Of a DNA stretch of 64,000 bases, positions 12,397-23,800 are shown in pieces. The translations under genes were made by a program, and so were the position numbers. This stretch comes from Sebastes aleutianus. Taxonomy: Eukaryota; Chordata; Actinopteri; Perciformes; Sebastidae. The stretch lies in the NCBI GenBank assembly GCA_916700875.1, contig CAKAKS010000004.1, positions 15,672,444-15,736,443 on the forward strand. The letters are read 5' to 3'. Each line of letters opens with the position of its first letter. The first letter of the stretch is position 1. Under the pieces are notes generated by a model that searched no databases, was not told the DNA's origin, and saw only the letters and a program-made list of their open reading frames with translations.

Positions 12397-13112
12397 TAGG
12401 GATGCACCAATCCAACTGTTTCTTTCCTGATACTGATACTGATACTGATACTGATATAAAGGGTTTGCTGTGGCAGCTCAAGGTAACTGATAGGAACTGA
12501 TAGGTGACTGTATTTAATGTGGATCCGTGACATCATGGCCAATATCCGATCCACTTAATAGAGTACTGCAGGAATGAGTCCTAAATCCCGGAAATGAGTT
12601 AGCATTTTAGCACTTCTGGTTCCTTCGTCTGGAAGTCAATGGGTTTTTTGAATGGGTTTTTAGTTAGATGCCTGAAATAGGGTCTGTGGTTAACACAAGT
12701 TTAAGAGATTTTAACGTTTTGTTCTATGATATGAAAAACATCATTAGATATCTCCTGAATTTGTAAGCCTTTATGTGTCTTATGAAATGCAGTTGCTAAA
12801 AAAGTGGGTAAATGAGATCGTCTGCCTCTAGCCTAACGTTAGCTTTTTACTTCTGGCGATTGCATTGACACTACAAAAATCATTTAAAAGTGGTGTTCAT
12901 TTGTGGAGATTATCTTACTGAACAAAACGTGCAAGTACCGTAAACGTTTGTTTGCCACAGAGCGTATGTTCTGCAATAATCCAAAACCCAATGGAAAAAT
13001 CCCATTGGCTTTTTGTCGAGGGAACCCAGTGCGATGCTAACTTCCTGGTTGGCCTACAAAAATACGTCATCCCTGCAGCACTCTGAGGTCAGCATCTGCA
13101 CTGATATCCCTA
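12397..13112. mobile_element. TIR element inserted in an AAGTC-rich repeat
   Basis: The left end TAGGGATGCACCAATCC, followed by a GATACT hexamer run (12427-12456), is the usual start of a common teleost TIR family. An inverted partner ATATCCCTA lies near 13103-13111. The flanks (12290-12385 and 13560-13612) are both rich in AAGTCAAGTC and AGTCAAGTCTCAAGT words, so the element and the diverged DNA after it split an older AAGTC-type repeat. No transposase is visible. Confidence 0.4.
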
Positions 13113-14440
13113 AGTAATAGTGTTTTTTCAATGCATCTATCTAATAAATGAATACGTAACATGTAACCATGCAATGCCCACCTTCTGCAAGTGGCAATTT
13201 GTTTACCAGTGCAATACAATATTTGAGTTCCAGTACTGATAACAAAATTAGACTTTTTTCAACACCTTACTTCAACACCCCTCTTTGTCATTCAACAACA
13301 AAAGCAAAACTTCTCACATGCTAAATATCAAAGAAGCTGTACAAGGAAGTATGATATGAATTAGTAAGTATCTGATTAAACAAGAACACAACCATGAATC
13401 GGACCAGACATTCAACGCCAACTTTCTGCAGCAATGGACACATTTTAGATTGGTTATCATTGAGGTTAGAGCCCTTCCTGCTGTTGTCTTATGTACTTTT
13501 TAATCATCCAGGAATTTAGCAAGTAGTCAAAATGTAAGACAGTTTTTCCTTTGGGGTATTTTAGGAGTCAAGTCTCAAGTAAGTCAGATCTCACAGTAGT
13601 CAAGTGTCCTCAACATGATTACACAAATAGCTTCCCTCCCCTGTAATCATACTTCGGCACTAGATTTGAGCAGTTCACACAGTTCTCCTCACTGCACTGT
13701 CACTGAAGTATGTTTTAATTCCACAAAGCTGCAGCTCCCACAAAGAAAGTGTTGGCCTCGCAGCGTTGTTCCTCGCTGGTGAGGCTGTAACAAAACAGTC
13801 ACAGGAACACATTAACGCGCACACATTCCCTCGCTTCTTAATTTAGGAGAGCTGTCTGCGCCGCATGCTCTGGTTTTTATCAGTCTCGCTGATGCGTAGG
13901 AGGCTCTTCTCTCTCTCGCTGTCTGTGACTTCTCCGGGAAGGATGGATGGAAAAAGTTGGACGTAGATGTCAGGTCAACTTTTCATCTTAAGGCAGGGTA
14001 TCCGCTAAGCAAACACAAAACCCAGCTGACTAATGAATCAGACAGGCTCCGAGGAGTATGGCTGTTTTTAGGGAGTGATGATGTACGAGGGGGCCTTCTC
14101 ATACCGCTATTATAACAAAGCTCCATCTCTGTTTCTGTCTCTCGTCCTGTCTCACTCTTATTAGTCAGGTAAGAGGTCTCATTGGCGAAGTGGTGTGTCC
14201 TGCTGTGGCAGATTGACTGGTGTGGTTTACGGTTAGTGACTCTCACAGTTGGGACAGGTGCTCCATACAGATGTGTGTTTTTTATGGGCAGCTGTCTCGG
14301 GTTGTGTCCATACAGCGACCGGCCACTGAAGCCACAGACCTTCAGCTTTGCTTCCTGGTTCAGCAGCAGCTCGCTGTTTGTTTACCAAGTGAGCCCACGA
14401 CTGATGGGCCTCTCTGAGGGAATTAAACTGTACATGTATG

Positions 14441-14940
14441 TAGGGCTGCAACTCAGGATTATTTGCAATATCGAAAATACTGAGAATGCCTGTCAGTTTC
14501 CCAGTCCAGGGTTACATCCTCAAATTGTTTGTTTTGTCTGACTAACAGCCCAGAAACAAAGATATTTAATTTGCATGAACATGAATGAGTGAAAAGCAGC
14601 ACATTTGAGAAGTTAGAGCCAATGTTTGGCATTTTTGCTTACATAGGTTATAATCAATTATTGTATAAATACAGATTATTATCTAGGGCTGCCCCCTCTT
14701 AGTCGACTAATCAGTCGTGGACTAAGATTTCTTTAGTCAATTAGTCGTTTTAATGTTTTTTTTTCATGCTGAATGACCTATTTCCAAGAAACATATGAGC
14801 ACATCTCTATATCTCTAAACACTAGATTTAAAGTGGTGCTTTTGTGTGATTCTTTGTGTTAGTCGACTAAGAATTTCTTTGGTCGAGGACAGCCCTAGAA
14901 TTATCATCCAAGTCTTTAGCGTTGTTTCCTCATTGTTTTG
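14441..14940. repeat. Composite repeat, copy 1 (nested TIR element)
   Basis: An outer repeat (GCTGCAACTCAGGATTATTT, then CCTCAAATTGTTTG and TTTGGCATTTTTGCTTA) is interrupted at 14693-14897 by a smaller TIR element with ends CTAGGGCTGCCCC and GAGGACAGCCCTAG and an interior of TTAGTCGACTAA words. The same combination in the same order occurs at 20058-20598, so the nesting predates the copying. No coding capacity. Confidence 0.65.
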
Positions 14941-15039
14941 ATTTTTGAACCCACAACTGTACCGTTTGGATTCACTCTCATGGCTCTCATCAGCTTTTTT
15001 CTGCAAAATACGTCTAAAAAACAACTCTACGATATCTAT

Positions 15040-15297
15040 TTAAATGTAAATCAGCTTTTATTGTCACAAGGAACATTGTACATACAGCACAGCACACAGT
15101 GAAATATACTTTCTGCATTTAACCCATCCTAGTATTAGGATGTTTGTTTGGGGGTTTGTGGCTCAAGGGCACCCCGGCAGAGCCCAGGAGAACAATTTCT
15201 ACGTGGTCCATGCGGCAACTTGAACCGGCGACCCTCTAGTTCCCAAGCCAAGTCCCTATGGCTGGCCTATGGACTGAGCTACTGCTACCCGCAGCAC
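15040..15297 (-). mobile_element. tRNA-derived SINE (antisense to boc)
   Basis: On the minus strand the element starts at about 15297 with GGGTAGCAGTAGCTCAGTCC (RNA polymerase III A box) and has a B box GGTTCAAGTTGCC near 15217-15229. These are spaced like a tRNA gene but do not fold as a functional tRNA because the anticodon arm region is expanded. A tRNA-unrelated body follows, ending in a tail around ACAATGTTCCTTGTGACAATA near 15040-15085. It is a SINE copy and not a tRNA gene. Confidence 0.6.
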
Positions 15298-16912
15298 CAA
15301 ACAGCAGACAGACAATCTTGCGACCTGTTGGTGAACATAATGAACAAGTTAGCCCCTAAAGAGACAGATATTTCCCTCAGGAGTTGGTGGAGACCAAAAC
15401 AGAGCTAAAAGAGAGTGAACATTGGACTTGCATTCATCAGATGGTCAGAAACACGGTTCTAAATGAACGCTAATGTTGCTCCACAAATGCTGGATGTGTA
15501 AATAAGCAACTGTTTGCCAACAAGTTGATGTCAGTGTTGTGTGTACAGATTGTTTCTGCTGCCCAAAGTGGCCAAAAAAATCAGTTTTTGCAGGATTAAT
15601 AAACTAATCATTACAGTTCTACATTGTGCAAGTTGGACTGGCGTTCTCATATCTGTTCATGTCGTGAGAATTAACAATCAAAAATAGTTTACACACATTC
15701 ATACTATGCAATTAAAGTGTAGCAGAGTAATGTGTGGTACTATAGTGTGGCAGTTGGCGTAGTTAACAGCAGTTTTTCCATCAGCCTGCTGCTTTGCTCA
15801 TTTTCAATGACTGTGCCAGGCAGCTAAACATTTTCACTGCTGCCATTAGATGATGAAGGTGCACTGTAAGAGTTTCCATTCTCTTACTGTCCTGCTTTGG
15901 CCCCTAGTGTGTGTGTGTGTGTGTAGTCCCTAGTCTCTTTGAGCTTCATTAATCATCCCCTTGCCATAATAAGATCGGGACAAATATGTATGAGAAAGTT
16001 GTGCGCTTCCATTTTTACTACGTCGTCGCAGGACAGTTTATGCCCTTGAGTGTGATCAGCGACATGCATGTATTTTAGAGAGAGAGAGAGGGAGGGTGAA
16101 GGAGAGACTCAGTTTTGCAGGACCACCCTCCTCATCCTGACGGGAAGTTGTTAGTTTAACCTGACAGGAAAGAATTTGGGAAACTTGGCAGTAAGCGACA
16201 AGGGAGAGAGAAAAGCTCCCCTCTCTACATTAACTGTTAATAGACTGACCATTATCGTCTTCGCCGCTTTCCTCCCAATACATACTGCAACAACCCTCCT
16301 CTCCTCGGTCTCACACACACTCCTCGCTGCCCTGATATATATTTCCCGTCCCCCCCCCCCCTCCCCGTCCTGCCTCTCATTAGTTGTTCTTTGTCCCGAC
16401 TCCTGAATGCACCCTGTGTGTTTTCCCTTCCCCTCTCCTCTCCCTCCTCCTGGACCCTCTACCTGTATCGGTTACACCTGAGCGGGAAGGTGGAGGGGTC
16501 GGGTTACGGCCCGCAGAATGAGGGCGCCCCTTTGATGAGCGCGGGCTGGATGGGTGCGGGTGCAGGCGGAGGAGACGGGGTCAGCGCTGAGATGGGGGCT
16601 GACAGAAAAGAAAGACTTTATTTGTGTCTGGAGTTTGGCTGCAGAGGGTACCGCAGAGTGCACCGCCTCGCCTGGCTTGTGTTTCGTTAATGGCTGGCCT
16701 GTTTGTGTACGTGTGTGTATACAAGTAAGATAGAGAGCAGCTTATGTATGAATCAAGATTGGCTGTTTAGATGGATGATGTAAGTTTTGGTAGCTTTGTT
16801 TCCTGTGCAGTTCTGTCTGTGTGTGTTTGTTTCAATCAAAGGAAAGTGGTTTGTTTTGAGTGTACCAAGTCTGTAAATGACCCTCTGACCTTCCTCTCTG
16901 TGTGTGTTTCAG

Positions 16913-16929
16913 GGGGTAGTGTATGGAAG
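16913..16929 (+). other. boc: boc 5' UTR segment with overlapping upstream start codon
   Basis: The exon begins after the acceptor TGTTTCAG at 16912. An ATG at 16923 precedes the true ATG at 16930 in another frame. Its frame runs through the first coding exon, crosses the splice to 17973 and stops at TGA 17992-17994 (46 codons). The upstream ATG has a poor context (T at -3, G at +4) and the main ATG has A at -3, so leaky scanning is expected. Confidence 0.6.
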
Positions 16930-19852
16930 ATGTCTGGAAAGCGAGACTGGACTCCGTGGATGAAAAAGAGAAGGGCTCCAGTGTTGTGCGCTCTGGGCGC
17001 AGTACTACTGTGCTGCCTGCAGAGCGGCGCCTCTCTACCCGGTGAGTAGACGAACTGAGATGGTGAAAAAAAAAACATCAGTCTGCAGAAATAAAACTTT
17101 AAAAGTTTCCAATTTTCTTTGCTTTCTGTCGCTGTTTAAAAATGCACATTACTGAGTTGATGTATGCTCGCTTTATGAATGCCTTTAAGTTGGTTTTTCC
17201 AAACACCTGGTGCAGGAGAAGTCTTGCCAGGGACAAAATATTCTGGCTCAGTCACAGGGAGCGAGGTGTTTTTTACGTATCTTGGCAGCAGCAACAGCAG
17301 TTTATTTGAAATGAGCTGAAGAAGTGGGTAGTTTACATGAGCCGTACCAGCCACCATGGGTGAACTGAAAAAGAAAAGAAGTACTGTTTGTAGAGCGGCA
17401 ACGATTAATCCATTAGTAGATCGAAAGAAAATTAATCAACAACTGTTTTCATAATTGATTATTTAAAAGCAAAAAAAGACAAACATTTTGATGGTTCAAA
17501 GGTTGTCAAAAGTGAGAATTTGCTGCCTTTCTTAATAAAAGTGTAAATTATAGTGAAACTAACGGAAAACTTTTAAGCCAACAATTTCAGGGACCAATTG
17601 TTTATTTATATTATAATAAATGCAGTTATTTTAGCAAATAAAAATCTTAATTTTTTTCTTAAAACCATTGTGATTGAGAGTTAGGGTTCTGGGGGGTTGA
17701 ACCCTAACCCCAGAGTGGCGCGGTGGTGAAGGGGCCTCCGAATCTGAATTTCACCAAGGGCACCAAAAGGGCTAGATCCGGCTCTGTCGACAATGAAAAT
17801 AATTGTTAGTTGCAGCCTTAATTAATTGTATGTCAAAAGAAACTCCAAAACAAAAGGTGTCACATTGCTGGCCACATGTAATCAGTGGGAAATGTCTTTA
17901 CATGCAACTTGTATGAAGTGAAAAAAAGTGTCAAGATTTCTTCTGACTTCGTTGTATAATCTTTCTCCTCAGACGAGGTGCTGTTGTTCACTGAAGAGCC
18001 CATGTCCGTGGTGCAGAAGCTGGGAGGCAGCGTGAATCTGCGCTGCAGCGCCCGACCCGCCACCGCCAACATCAGCTGGCGCCTCAACGGCCAGGAGCTG
18101 GTGGACGGACATTTGGGCGTCGTGCTGGGTCCCAACAGCCTGTTCATCCCCACGCTCTCCAACCTGACTGTGGGACGATACCAGTGTGTGGTCAGCACCG
18201 GCGCAGGAGCCCTGGCCAGTGTGCCTGCTAACGTCACCGCTGCCAGTGAGTAACCACCCACACACACACAGAGCTGAGACTAGTAAACACAAACACACAG
18301 GCCTCTTTTTGGTTTGTCAGATCCATCCAAAGAACGCCTTTGACTTCATTCGCTTCAAGTAAAACAAAAACAGTGAAGAGGCGGTATTTGTTTGCTTAAA
18401 ATCTGCACCAATACAACACTGTAAACCTTGTAGTTTTCCACTGCTGTGAGTCTAATCCTTACCAACTACAGTTCTGATCATGGTGGGAAGCTGTGGCACA
18501 TCATTGATTACCCATAATACCTCCAGATAGTCTGTGTAGTTAAATACAACAGCTGCTTTTATGGAGTGTCATATTGATCTAATGGAGTTAAAGTGAGTTA
18601 TTCTCACTGCTGACGTTTTTAGTGTGCTGGTGTTATATTTGATATGCATCATGGGACTGAGAGGGGGGCCTGAAGCTGTGTAACTCGAGCCCGAGGAATG
18701 GAGGGGACCCAGGGGCCGGGGGCCGGCCAGAGCGGGGAAGAGGGGACCAGGAGGACTCCAGCCTGGGGCCCCCCCCTGCTTCCATCGGCCCCTCTGCTCC
18801 ACACAACACCACATTCCTCTCCACAGGGCCCGACAGCAGGGCTCGCCAAAAATTATGGCCCCGTAATTGGGTAGAGGGCTGGGGGGGGCGAGATAAGGGG
18901 GTGGATAGAGGATATGCCTCACTAGAACACACCATTAGGTGCAAAAAAGTGAGCTGTTAACTGTATTGTTTTACATGTAATGATGTGATGTATGAGGCTG
19001 CCACAGCTGGAGAAACTGGAGGTGTTTTAGGCCAGTCGAGACAAGATCCTCGCACAAGATGAGACGTGATGTCACATTCTCTGTCTCCTTGAAGGCCTCC
19101 ATAACCCGACACACACACACATTTCTCTTCCTTTGCACATTTTTCACTCTTCACCCTGTCACTTTCGCTCCTCTTGCCTCCTTTCATTATCTTCCACTTT
19201 CCCTCCTCTTTTGTCACCTCATGTTTTTTTTTAATTTGTACCCCCTTTTTTCTTCAGAGCACGCACAAAGGCAGTAAAAAGTTATTGATGGCTCCAATAG
19301 CGGATAAATCGTGTTGAGATAACCACATGTGGAGCCAGACTGTTCGCCCCGCTTCCCCCCCAAAAAGCCTTTTTCTAATTTAATAACGGTCTCTCCTCGG
19401 CCACCCCCAAACCGCCTAAGGAATTGCTCCACGGGGAGTGTGTACGTGCCTGCTTCTCCATGTGAGCTCTCTTTAGTTGTACGCACATGTTTTTTGTGAT
19501 CAGGATAGGTTGATTCCAGACCCTCCTCGCTATCCGACTCTGGAGAATCTGGGCTCTTTTGGCACTAGTTAAAAGCTCCTCGCTTGAATTCTTGCGCAGA
19601 CAATCGCCCTCCCCCTTTTTTTTTTCTGCTGCAGAAAACAGAGACATGTAACTGCACAACGTGAACGTACAACACGTTGCACAAACATGTTTTAATTCAG
19701 ACACGCACACACGGAGGCCTCCTACTGCTACACATAAAGATGATGAATGCACTGTCTCTCTAGAAATATTTAAGGCTGCCTTGCCAAGCAGCCCTGGTGC
19801 GGGAGGTCTGCTTCACTTTATGAATCCCATCAATCCTCCATCCCTGCAGGAT

Positions 19853-19909
<57 letters not shown>

Positions 19910-20808
19910 CGAAGGATATGCATTGCTCACATGCACACCTGAGAGGCACCCATGCGGGGTTCTTCCTGTGAAGAATGTGGGGCGTTAAGAGTTGTGGCGG
20001 GGGGGGTTAAAAGGTGTAGCTGGAGGAATTTGGTAGAAGCAGACAGGAGGAGGAAGGGCTGAAACTCAGGATTGATTTCTATATCAAAAATACTGAGAAT
20101 GTCTTTGTTTCCCGGTCCACGGTGATGGCCTCAAATTGCTTGTTTTTTCTGACTAACAGTCCAAAAACAAAGATATTTGCATGAACATTAATGAGTGAAA
20201 AGCTAGAGCTGAGCCAATGTTTGGCATTTTTGCTTAAAGAGGTTATAATCAATTATTATATATGTACAGATAATTATCTAGAGTTGCCCCCTCTTAGTCG
20301 ATTAGTCGACTAATCGGTCATTTTGGTCTTAGTCGACCAAGATTTCTTTAGTCAATTAGTTGTTTTTTTATGTTTTTTTCATGCTGAGTGAAGCTTATGA
20401 GCACATCTCTGGGAAACACTACATTTAAAGTGGTGCTTTTGTGTGATTCTTTGTGGAGAAACACCACAAAGAATCACACAAAATAGTTTGAGTGTTAGTC
20501 GAATACAAATTTTCTTTGGTCGAGGACAGCCTTAGAATTATCACCCAACTCTTTAGTGTCTTTAAGCTCACTGTTTTGATTTTTGGGCTCGCATCTGTAA
20601 GAATGTAGGGCGTTAAGAGTTGTGGCAGGGGGGGTTAAAAGGTGTAACTGGAGGAATTTGGTAGAAGCAGGCAGGAGGAGGAAGGTGGGATGGGTAGATA
20701 TGAGGGAGAGGTAGGAGGGGAGGGGGGGGAGATGGCTGTAAAAACAGCACCTGATTGATTTAGCAAATGGAGCGCCACACGGTCCCTCTTTAAGGCTTTC
20801 CCCCCCCC

Positions 20809-20874
<66 letters not shown>

Positions 20875-23800
20875 GCTTAGCTTGACATGTCCTGGCTGGG
20901 ATTCTCATCTTTCAGAATAAGAGTTGAAACAGAGTCGGAGATGTGTTTTAGTGCATGTGTGTCTTCCTTTAAAGCTCCCCCGGACACAGACAGATCCAAC
21001 ATGCATGGTAAATAAATCATTGGCCTGCAGTGAAGGTGTTTGTTCAGTGCTTTGAGTAAATCACAGCGACGTCCCTATCAGTAGATACCTGACCTTAACC
21101 AAACTTTACTTATTGAATTAGAGCCGTTTCATCAGCTGACTGTATACCAGGTCTTCTTGCCAGAGAGAGCGTCTGGTCCAACAAAAACACACCAGTTATA
21201 GCACCTCTGGAAAGAATGGAGAGAGGCTGTGTTTGTTAAGAATAAATCAACAAGAGCTGGTAGACGTTTAATTACGTTCCCGGAGAAGTTTTATTTATCT
21301 TTCATTTCACTGCTCGACTCCTTCATGACAAATTTCTCCAGTTGTTACTTCGTTTTTTTCCCTCCTGTGCTTTTCCCTCTGTTTCTCATTTTAGCTTCAA
21401 ATCCATAAAATGGCAGATTCCCCCCCGCTAAGATTTTTCTGGGTTCTTCTTTTTTTTTTTTCGGCTTCTAAAGAGCAGAGTTTTCCTGCTTCCTTCCCAA
21501 ACCCAAGCTGGATATCTTTCTTTGAAACTCTATAGGATGGACACCTCTCACCTCTGACCCCGTGGCCAGGCCTCCGGGCCGCTCAAGCGGGGGTTGGGTT
21601 TAGGAGGTCGGAGGTCACATGAGTGTCTGCGCTGTGCAGACTGTGAGTCTGCGGGACACAGTCGCAGCACATGGCCCCCAGTAATCCCACTCCACCCATT
21701 TCCCACAGAATCTGAACCGGCTCCAGTCCCAGCATAATGTTTGACAGGATTAATGACACCTACTCGAATGTTACAGACACCACTTTTCGGCTTATCCAAA
21801 GTGACATTATTGAGTAAAACAGAAAAATTAGCCAGAACTATAAAATCTCTGTGACTTAAAGCAGATCATGTTAACACAAGCGAAGTCAAAGAAACGACTA
21901 AATGGAGGTTTTTCTTTCAAAGAGACGGCACATTGTGGGAATGTGGTTATGATACAATGGGGACACCCAATATGGAAACAGCACAGTTATTATAGAGTTT
22001 ATTATTGCTCTGAATATTGTGGTTTTCTACTTCTAAAGCTGAGGACTGACTGTATACATGTGCAGTTAGATGTTATTTACGCTGTGCGTTAAGTCGATGA
22101 AAGAAACTGTGTTGCAGCGACGTGACGGCACTGACTTTTCCCTCGCCTGTGTGTTTTTCAGAGCTGCGGGATTTCGAGCCTGATGACCAGCAGGACATCG
22201 AGGTCGACGAAGGCAACACGGCTGTTATTGAGTGTCACCTCCCCGAAAGCCAGCCCAAGGCTCAGGTCCGCTACAGCGTCAAGCAGGAGTGGCTGGAGAC
22301 ATCCAAAGGTACTGAGCTGCTTCAATTCATTAGGATCTCCCTTAATCTCTCCCTACTTCCCTCCTAATTCTCATACTATCTTCATAATTTACCGGAATGC
22401 TATAATCCTGCTATCTGGCCCATTATGAAACCGGTGATAAGGCTATTATCTGGAGAATGTTGAAACATGGGAATGCAGTTGTTTATTTTTCAAACTATTT
22501 AACTTCTAAGTTGCCTGGAAGAGAAGAAAAGCTCCAGTGGTTTGTGGCTGGTATGCTGATGATGCCTGGGAGCTGTAGGTACTGATAGCTGCAGCTTATC
22601 AGCGAGGAAATGAATACCACATTGACCGCTGTCGGTCAGACTCTGGGGCGCCACCGTGTGGTCTCGGCTGACGGTGCAAGCATGCGCTGGAATGGCACAT
22701 AGTACTCATATTACAGAGTGTTTCACAATATGGACTTTACTGCGGTTCCTCTTTGCCTTGGTCATATTCTTGTATTTTCTTTGCTTTTATGTTTGAAAAT
22801 AAGTATGTTAAACATGATCTCATGTTATTTCTGTAAGTGTATTGCTTGTCCAGAATATTGTCCTCTGTGAATCCTTTTCATCGCCCTGCATACTTGCACT
22901 CAAATGTAAAAATGTTATTGCCTAGTTTTCTTTACAATTATCTAGCGCTGCAAATATGAATTGATTAATTGATTAGTTGTTAACTATTAAATTCCTTGTC
23001 AACTATTTTGATAATCAACCAATCAGTTTGAGTAATTTTTTTTTTTTTAAGTCAAAATCTCTGATTCCAGCTTCTTAAATGTGAATGTTTTCTGGTTTCT
23101 TTCCTCCTCTATGACATTAAACTGAATATCTTTGAGTTGTGGACAAAACAAGACATTTGAGGTCCTCATCTCGGACTTTAGGAAACGCTGATACACATTT
23201 TTCACCATTTTTTAGACCAAACAACTAAACGATTAATCGAGAAAATAACCAACAATGAAAATAATCGTTAGTTGCAGCCTTACAATTGTGACATATGGAC
23301 ATTTTTACCTTCTGGAAAAATGGCACAACACCGGACCGAGATGCATTTTAGCATTTTAATACTATATAATCATACCTCATCATCATTTTACCTTTTAATT
23401 TCTTTTACTCTTATTGTAATTATTATTCTTTATTGCACACTAACCTTTTTTAGCACAGCCTCAAGATGCAACCCTGCATTTCTCTGCACATATTGTACAA
23501 GCAAGAGACCAATAAAACCTTTAAATCAAAAGCAGTAGCTGCCCCTACAGAAGCTGACCACGACATGTGTTTTGTTTTGTTTTTCTGCAGGAAACTACCT
23601 CATCATGCCGTCAGGGAACCTGCAGATAGCCAACGCCACGCAGGACGATGAGGGGCCGTACAAGTGTGCCGCCTACAACCCCATCACCCAGGAGGTCAAA
23701 ACGTCCACGTCCACTGACCGCCTGCGGATACGCCGTGAGTCATCACCTCCAACACTCTGATGTTGAGACATAAGTTTTTTATTAGCATTACTGGTTCTAA

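Larger units (their letters stand above)
2408..16912 (+). other. boc: Large first intron of boc (putative)
   Basis: There is no coding exon in this 14.5 kb. It holds a LINE relic (3.1-3.7 kb), several copies of a TIR family beginning GGGCTGCAAC (4.7-5.2, 9.07-9.65 and partly 10.9-11.0 kb), a TIR element at 12.4-13.1 kb, a composite repeat at 14.44-14.94 kb, a tRNA-derived SINE at 15.04-15.30 kb and many simple repeats. Relatively repeat-free GC-rich blocks at about 3.8-4.3, 6.2-6.6, 10.1-10.35, 11.0-12.1 and 16.1-16.7 kb are the places to look for conserved regulatory DNA. Confidence 0.55.
18246..22162 (+). other. boc: boc intron between Ig1 and Ig2 exons
   Basis: This 3.9 kb intron holds a GC-rich block (18650-18900) ending in TTATGGCCCCGTAATTGGG that may be regulatory. 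It also holds two CA microsatellites, the second copy of the composite repeat and its flanking 87-base direct repeats. No additional exon is evident; open frames on either strand here are not supported by codon use or similarity. Confidence 0.6.

Noticed and set aside
15210..15297. Possible tRNA gene on the minus strand
   Set aside because: A and B boxes are present but the sequence does not fold as a complete tRNA and it is joined to a SINE body and tail.
20495..20908. Minus-strand frames with Cys-Val runs (137 and 78 codons)
   Set aside because: Produced by the CA microsatellite at 20811-20873; no homology or gene context.
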